Below, in pieces: positions 31,357 through 35,394 of a DNA stretch of 35,394 bases. Each line of letters starts with the position of its first letter. Positions within the stretch are counted from its first letter, which is position 1. The notes under the pieces are model-generated. The model made no database searches and had not been told where the DNA came from. It was given only the letters and a program-made list of their open reading frames with translations. Source of the DNA: Deltaproteobacteria bacterium. GTDB lineage: Bacteria; Desulfobacterota; Binatia; UTPRO1. The DNA lies in the NCBI GenBank assembly GCA_005879405.1, contig VBKW01000194.1, forward strand, positions 1-35,394, in the 5' to 3' direction. The position numbers were made by a program, and so were the translations under genes.

Positions 31357-31560
31357 ATGAGAAACGAATCGTGTCCGACCGAAGAAGCCTCGGTCAGCGG
31401 CAAGAGCGGATACGAGCGGACGCCGCGTCGCGAGCGGACGTCGCTGTCGGTGCATGACGAGCGCCGGCTCCTGCACCGCGAGCTGGCCGCCGCCGCAGCC
31501 GCCGGCGACGAAAGCGAAGTGCAGCGCATCAGCGCCCGCCTGCGTCTCCTCGAGCGCTGA
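31357..31560 (+). CDS. Small hypothetical protein (67 aa)
   Basis: ATG 31357 preceded by GCGGAGG; MRNESCPTEEASVSGKSGYERTPRRERTSLSVHDERRLLHRELAAAAAAGDESEVQRISARLRLLER; extended-minus-10-like TGCTATCCT just upstream. Confidence 0.5.
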   Translation: MRNESCPTEEASVSGKSGYERTPRRERTSLSVHDERRLLHRELAAAAAAGDESEVQRISARLRLLER

Positions 31561-31573
31561 GCGCAGCGGTCGC

Positions 31574-32227
31574 CTAGTCGCGGTCCGGCGCGCCGAGTGG
31601 AAAGAGAGGCCGGTAGGGGCGTGCCTCGTCGACGGCGCGCGCGAAAGACGGCCGCGTGAGCAGGCGCCGCCGGTACGCATGCACGTTCCCGTATGTCGGA
31701 CCGATCGCGTGCGCCCAGTCCGCGTAGAACAACGCCGGCGCGGCGGCGCAGTCGGCGAGCGTGAAGGCATCGCCCGCCGCCCATGCACGTCCGGCGATCG
31801 CACCGTCGAGCCAGCGATACGCGGTGTCGAGTAGCGCGCGCGCTTCGGCGACTCCGAACGGGTCGCGATGCTCCCGCGCACGAATGCCGTCCAACACGAT
31901 CTTCTGCATCGGCGTCATCACGTAATTGTCGAAGAATCGATCCAGCATCCGAACGACGAGCGCCGCGCGTGCGTCCGCGGGAATCAGCCGCACCGGACCG
32001 GGGTGATGCAGGTCGAGATGCTCGATGATGATGCTCGTCTCGACGACGGTGCGTCCGCCGTCGACGAGCACCGGCATCCGCTTGAGCGGCCACAGGGCTG
32101 CGTGCTCGGCCGCCGCCTGCTGATCTCCGGGCGTGAGCATGCGGAGCTCGAACGGGATCGCGTTCTCGTAGAGCGCAGTCAGGACCTTCTGACAGTACGA
32201 AGAAAAGAGATGCGCATAGAGCTTCAT
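31574..32227 (-). CDS. Glutathione S-transferase family protein
   Basis: MKLYAHLFSSYCQKVLTALYENAIPFELRMLTPGD...PLKRMPVLVDGGRTVVETSIIIEHLD...AGDAFTLADCAAAPALFYADW. Confidence 0.88.
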   Translation of the reverse strand: MKLYAHLFSSYCQKVLTALYENAIPFELRMLTPGDQQAAAEHAALWPLKRMPVLVDGGRTVVETSIIIEHLDLHHPGPVRLIPADARAALVVRMLDRFFDNYVMTPMQKIVLDGIRAREHRDPFGVAEARALLDTAYRWLDGAIAGRAWAAGDAFTLADCAAAPALFYADWAHAIGPTYGNVHAYRRRLLTRPSFARAVDEARPYRPLFPLGAPDRD

Positions 32228-32353
32228 GAACGTCGCGGCTCCTTCCGACGGATTCGACGGCGATGGTAGCGCCTCACGCAAGGACGGCGCGAGCGGACAA
32301 GAGGTGCCTTACGCCGCCGCCGGCCGACGTATACAACTTGCGAGAGGGCCGCG

Positions 32354-33568
32354 ACGACGAAGCGCGACACCACCCGGATCGTCACGGCGCTCGGAGCTGT
32401 CACCCTCGCCGCGGTGGCGACGCTCGCCGGCGGCGCGCGTCGTCCTACCGGGCCCACGCCGCCACCGCCGCCGCCGGTCCCCGCCGACGTCGCGCGGGGG
32501 GTGACGCTCACGAAGGTGCTCGACGGGCTGGATCAGCCGGTCGCGCTCACGTTCGCGCCAGGCGATCCGCAGCGGCGGCTGTTCATCGTCGAGAAGAAGG
32601 GACTCGTGCGCATCGTCGTCGACGGGCGGCTGCAACCCGCGGCGGCGGCGTTTCTCGACCTCCGCGGTCGCGTCTCCGGGTGGACGGAGCAAGGGCTCCT
32701 CGGCCTCGCGTTCCACCCCGACTTCGCACACACGCGACGCGTCTACGTGAACTTCACCGATACGAAGGGCGACACGCGCGTCGTCGAGTTCGCGGCACGC
32801 GCCGACGATCCCGATCACGCCGATCCCACGTCCGAGCGCGAGCTGCTGTTCGTCAAACAGCCCTACGCGAACCACAACGGCGGCGACGTCGTCTTCGGGC
32901 CGGACGGCAAGCTGTACGTCGGCCTCGGTGACGGCGGCTCCGCCGGCGATCCGCACGGGAACGGCCAGAGCGAGGCGACGCTCCTCGGCAAGATGTTCCG
33001 CCTCGACGTCGACGAGCACGGCGAGCGCCCGCAACCCGTCGTCGTTGCCAAGGGGCTACGCAATCCGTGGCGCTACGCGTTCGACCCTGCGACCGGCGAT
33101 CTCTGGATCGCCGACGTCGGCCAGAATCGCTGGGAGGAGATCGACATTCTCCCCGCAGCGGCGCTCGCCGCCGCGAAGCCGGTGAACTTCGGCTGGAACA
33201 CCATGGAGGGACGCCATTGTTACGCGCGGCGGAACTGCGACCCGACGCAGTCCGTGGTGCCGATCCTCGAGTACAGCCATGACGAGGGATGCTCGATCAC
33301 CGGTGGCTTCGTCTACCGCGGCCACGCCCTCCCGACGCTCACCGGCAGCTATTTCTACGCCGATTACTGCACCGCGATCATCCGCAGCGTGCGCCGCGGC
33401 CCGGACGGCACGCTGCGCGACTCCTGGGAGTGGCGCCCCGCCCTCGACCCACGTTCGCAGCTCGCGAATATCTCGTCATTCGGCGAGGACGCGGATGGGG
33501 AGCTGTACATCATCTCGTTGGACGGCGTCGTCTACCGCCTCGACGCCGTCGGCGGCGGCGCACACTGA
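32354..33568 (+). CDS. Exported PQQ-dependent sugar (soluble glucose) dehydrogenase family protein; start codon uncertain (32414 GTG or upstream ACG)
   Basis: VLDGLDQPVALTFAPGDPQRRLFIVEKKGLVRIV...EQGLLGLAFHPDFAHTRRVYVNFTD...HNGGDVVFGPDGKLYVGLGDGGSAGDPHGNGQ...GLRNPWRYAFDPATGDLWIADVGQNRWEEID. Confidence 0.88.
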   Translation, partial: TTKRDTTRIVTALGAVTLAAVATLAGGARRPTGPTPPPPPPVPADVARGVTLTKVLDGLDQPVALTFAPGDPQRRLFIVEKKGLVRIVVDGRLQPAAAAFLDLRGRVSGWTEQGLLGLAFHPDFAHTRRVYVNFTDTKGDTRVVEFAARADDPDHADPTSERELLFVKQPYANHNGGDVVFGPDGKLYVGLGDGGSAGDPHGNGQSEATLLGKMFRLDVDEHGERPQPVVVAKGLRNPWRYAFDPATGDLWIADVGQNRWEEIDILPAAALAAAKPVNFGWNTMEGRHCYARRNCDPTQSVVPILEYSHDEGCSITGGFVYRGHALPTLTGSYFYADYCTAIIRSVRRGPDGTLRDSWEWRPALDPRSQLANISSFGEDADGELYIISLDGVVYRLDAVGGGAH

Positions 33569-33658
33569 CGGCCGCCGCCCGCACCGACGCCCCGTTCTCG
33601 AGCATCCGCGGCGAAGACGAGCGTTGACGCAGCAGCGAGCCGCGCGCTACGGAGCGGC

Positions 33659-34504
33659 GTGCTGTGGACGCGGGCATTCCGCGGCAGGACCGTCGTCGTC
33701 ACCGGCGCGTCGAGCGGGATCGGACGCGCGACAGCGGTCGCGTTCGGCGCCCTCGGCGCGCGCGTCGCCCTCGTGGCGCGGCGGCGCGCCGTGCTCGAGG
33801 AGGTGGCGAAGGAGATCGCGGGCCGCGGCGGCGAGACGCTCGTCGTGCCGACCGACGTCACGCGCGAGGCCGCGGTCCGCACCGCCTTTCGCACGATCGT
33901 GGAGCATTTCGAGCGCCTCGATGTCGTCGTGAACAACGCCGGGATGCTGATTCCGTCGCCGGTCGTCGACATGCGCGCGGCGGATCTGCGGGCGATGTTC
34001 CAGGTGAACTTCTTCGGCGCGGTCTACGTGATGCAGCAGGCGGTGGCGCGCATGCGCATGCAAAAGGACGGCGGCTGCGTCGTGAACGTCGCCTCGCTCG
34101 GGGGTCGCCGCGGCGTGTCGCCGATCGGCGGCTACTGCGCGACGAAGTTCGCGCTCGTCGGCGTGACCGAGGCGCTGCGCGTCGAGCTCCGCGGCACGCC
34201 GGTCCACGTCGCGCTCGTCATGCCGGGCGTGATCGAGACGCCGATGGCGGAGCACTTCGCGGAGTCGGAGCTCGACGTCTGGCCGTCGGCCCTCAACATG
34301 CCGACGGCATGGGTCGTGTGGGCGATCCTCGCGGCGGCGCGCTTCCGCCTCGTCGAGCTCGCCGTGCCACCGGGCGCGGCGACGCTCGAGAAGCTCGCGG
34401 CGCTCGTCCCCGGCGTCACTGACAGCGTCCTCCATTGGGGCACCACCGCCACGCGCTTTCTGACCGATCTCGTCGAGGGCAAGGACGCGCGTCGCCGGCG
34501 CTGA
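33659..34504 (+). CDS. Short-chain dehydrogenase/reductase
   Basis: VVVTGASSGIGRATAVAFGALGARVALVAR, VVNNAGM, NVASLGGRRGVSPIGGYCATKFAL (YxxxK). Confidence 0.92.
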   Translation: MLWTRAFRGRTVVVTGASSGIGRATAVAFGALGARVALVARRRAVLEEVAKEIAGRGGETLVVPTDVTREAAVRTAFRTIVEHFERLDVVVNNAGMLIPSPVVDMRAADLRAMFQVNFFGAVYVMQQAVARMRMQKDGGCVVNVASLGGRRGVSPIGGYCATKFALVGVTEALRVELRGTPVHVALVMPGVIETPMAEHFAESELDVWPSALNMPTAWVVWAILAAARFRLVELAVPPGAATLEKLAALVPGVTDSVLHWGTTATRFLTDLVEGKDARRRR

Positions 34505-34526
34505 CGATAGCCCGGCCGAGCGGCGA

Positions 34527-34552
34527 CGTCGCGCGCGCCGTCGCGCGCGACG
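34527..34552 (+). terminator. GC-rich terminator-like hairpin downstream of SDR
   Basis: CGTCGCGCGCG-CCGT-CGCGCGCGACG: perfect 11-bp arms, 4-nt loop, 23 nt after the SDR stop; no U tract. Confidence 0.5.
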
Positions 34553-34604
34553 AGTTGCCGTGCCCGTGGCAGCGTGATTGGGAACACGGCGAGGAGGATC
34601 GCGA

Positions 34605-34976
34605 ATGCTCGAGGAGGCCGACGTCAGAAAGATCATGCAGGGCGTGCGAGCGATTCTGAACGCCGACCAGTCGACGTCCGGCGTTATCGCCGACCGCTGG
34701 CAAGGCGGCCAGCTCGTCCTGCGTCCCGGCAAGGCCGGCACGCAGGAGAAAGTCGTCCCGATCGACGCCTTCTTCCGCAAGATCGTCATGGTGCGCGATC
34801 GCCTGCGCGTCCTCGAGCAGCGGATCAACAACCACCCGAAGCTCGCCGACAGCGACCGGCTCGAGCTCCACGAGTACATCACGCGCGCCTACGGCAGCCT
34901 GACGACCTTCAACGTCCTCTTCGCCGACGCCGCCGACCGGTTCGTCGGCGCCGGCAGCGCGGCCGACGAGTCCTGA
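34605..34976 (+). CDS. Conserved-looking hypothetical protein
   Basis: ATG 34605 with GAGGAGG upstream; MLEEADVRKIMQGVRAILNADQSTSGVIADRWQGGQLVLRPGKAGTQEKVVPIDAFFRKIVMVRDRLRVLEQRINNHPKLADSDRLELHEYITRAYGSLTTFNVLF. Confidence 0.75.
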   Translation: MLEEADVRKIMQGVRAILNADQSTSGVIADRWQGGQLVLRPGKAGTQEKVVPIDAFFRKIVMVRDRLRVLEQRINNHPKLADSDRLELHEYITRAYGSLTTFNVLFADAADRFVGAGSAADES

Positions 34977-34986
34977 GCCCGGCGGA

Positions 34987-35394
34987 TCAGTCGCCGGACA
35001 CGGCGGGCGCGGCGCCGAAGAGCGGCAGATACTGCGCGTAACCCTCGGCGGCGAGACGCTCGACGGGCACGAAGCGGAGCGCGGCGGAGTTCATGCAGTA
35101 GCGTTTCCCCGTCGGCGGCGGCCCGTCGTCGAAGACGTGACCGAGATGCGAGTCGGCGTGCGCGGAGCGTACCTCGGTGCGCGCGACGAACAGCCCGCGG
35201 TCGACGCGCTCGCGCACGTTCGCCAGCTCGAGCGGGCGCGTGAAGCTCGGCCATCCCGTGCCGGAGTCGAACTTGTCGCGTGAGCTGAAGAGCGGCTCGC
35301 CGGAGACGACGTCGACGTAGATGCCGGCGCGCTCCTCGTGCCAGTACGCGTTCCGGAAGGGCGACTCGGTCGCCTCTTCTTGCGTCACGGCGAA
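34987..35394 (-). CDS. msrB: Peptide-methionine (R)-S-oxide reductase MsrB; N-terminus probably continues past the right edge
   Basis: [55 protein letters not shown]...[30 protein letters not shown]; frame open to 35394. Confidence 0.9.
   Translation of the reverse strand, partial: FAVTQEEATESPFRNAYWHEERAGIYVDVVSGEPLFSSRDKFDSGTGWPSFTRPLELANVRERVDRGLFVARTEVRSAHADSHLGHVFDDGPPPTGKRYCMNSAALRFVPVERLAAEGYAQYLPLFGAAPAVSGD

Noticed and set aside
34987-35394. Unusual MsrB lacking CxxC zinc ligands (VDVVS and [12 protein letters not shown])
   Set aside because: Zinc-less MsrB forms with the catalytic Cys in RYCMNS are well known; not novel.

Overview
This is a GC-rich bacterial chromosomal window with dense genes on both strands. 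By gene content it may be a Binatota/deltaproteobacterium-like lineage, but that is a weak inference. I see no rRNA, tRNA, CRISPR array, transposase or phage genes. About 35 genes are supported. Left to right they are: a secreted Cys-rich protein running off the left edge; a PIG-L deacetylase translationally coupled to an HGSNAT-like membrane acyltransferase; a molybdopterin oxidoreductase with a UbiA prenyltransferase; an HxlR regulator overlapping trmJ; an EamA transporter; a metallothionein-like protein; a glucose dehydrogenase/GH15/PfkB sugar module; two lipoproteins; ilvD; an acyl-CoA ligase; a VOC protein; an LLM oxidoreductase; a hemerythrin with a histone-like tail; CstA; two tandem methyltransferases; a broken MFS transporter; an aldo/keto reductase remnant; an O-methyltransferase/GNAT/PNPOx-like/P450 run; a GST; a PQQ sugar dehydrogenase; an SDR; and msrB. 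No complete novel defence or mobile system is evident. The most interesting signals are: (i) several coding disruptions, namely out-of-frame internal deletions in GH15 and MFS, an AKR remnant, and missing start codons in ilvD and the PQQ dehydrogenase; (ii) a zincin-like lipoprotein whose HExxHxxGxxH motif has lost all three His; (iii) a hemerythrin with a histone-H1-like basic tail; (iv) a coupled deacetylase/acyltransferase pair; (v) a perfect 26-bp palindrome in the cstA/methyltransferase divergent intergenic region, and a GTGTAA-TCG-TTACAC operator-like site upstream of the glucose dehydrogenase.
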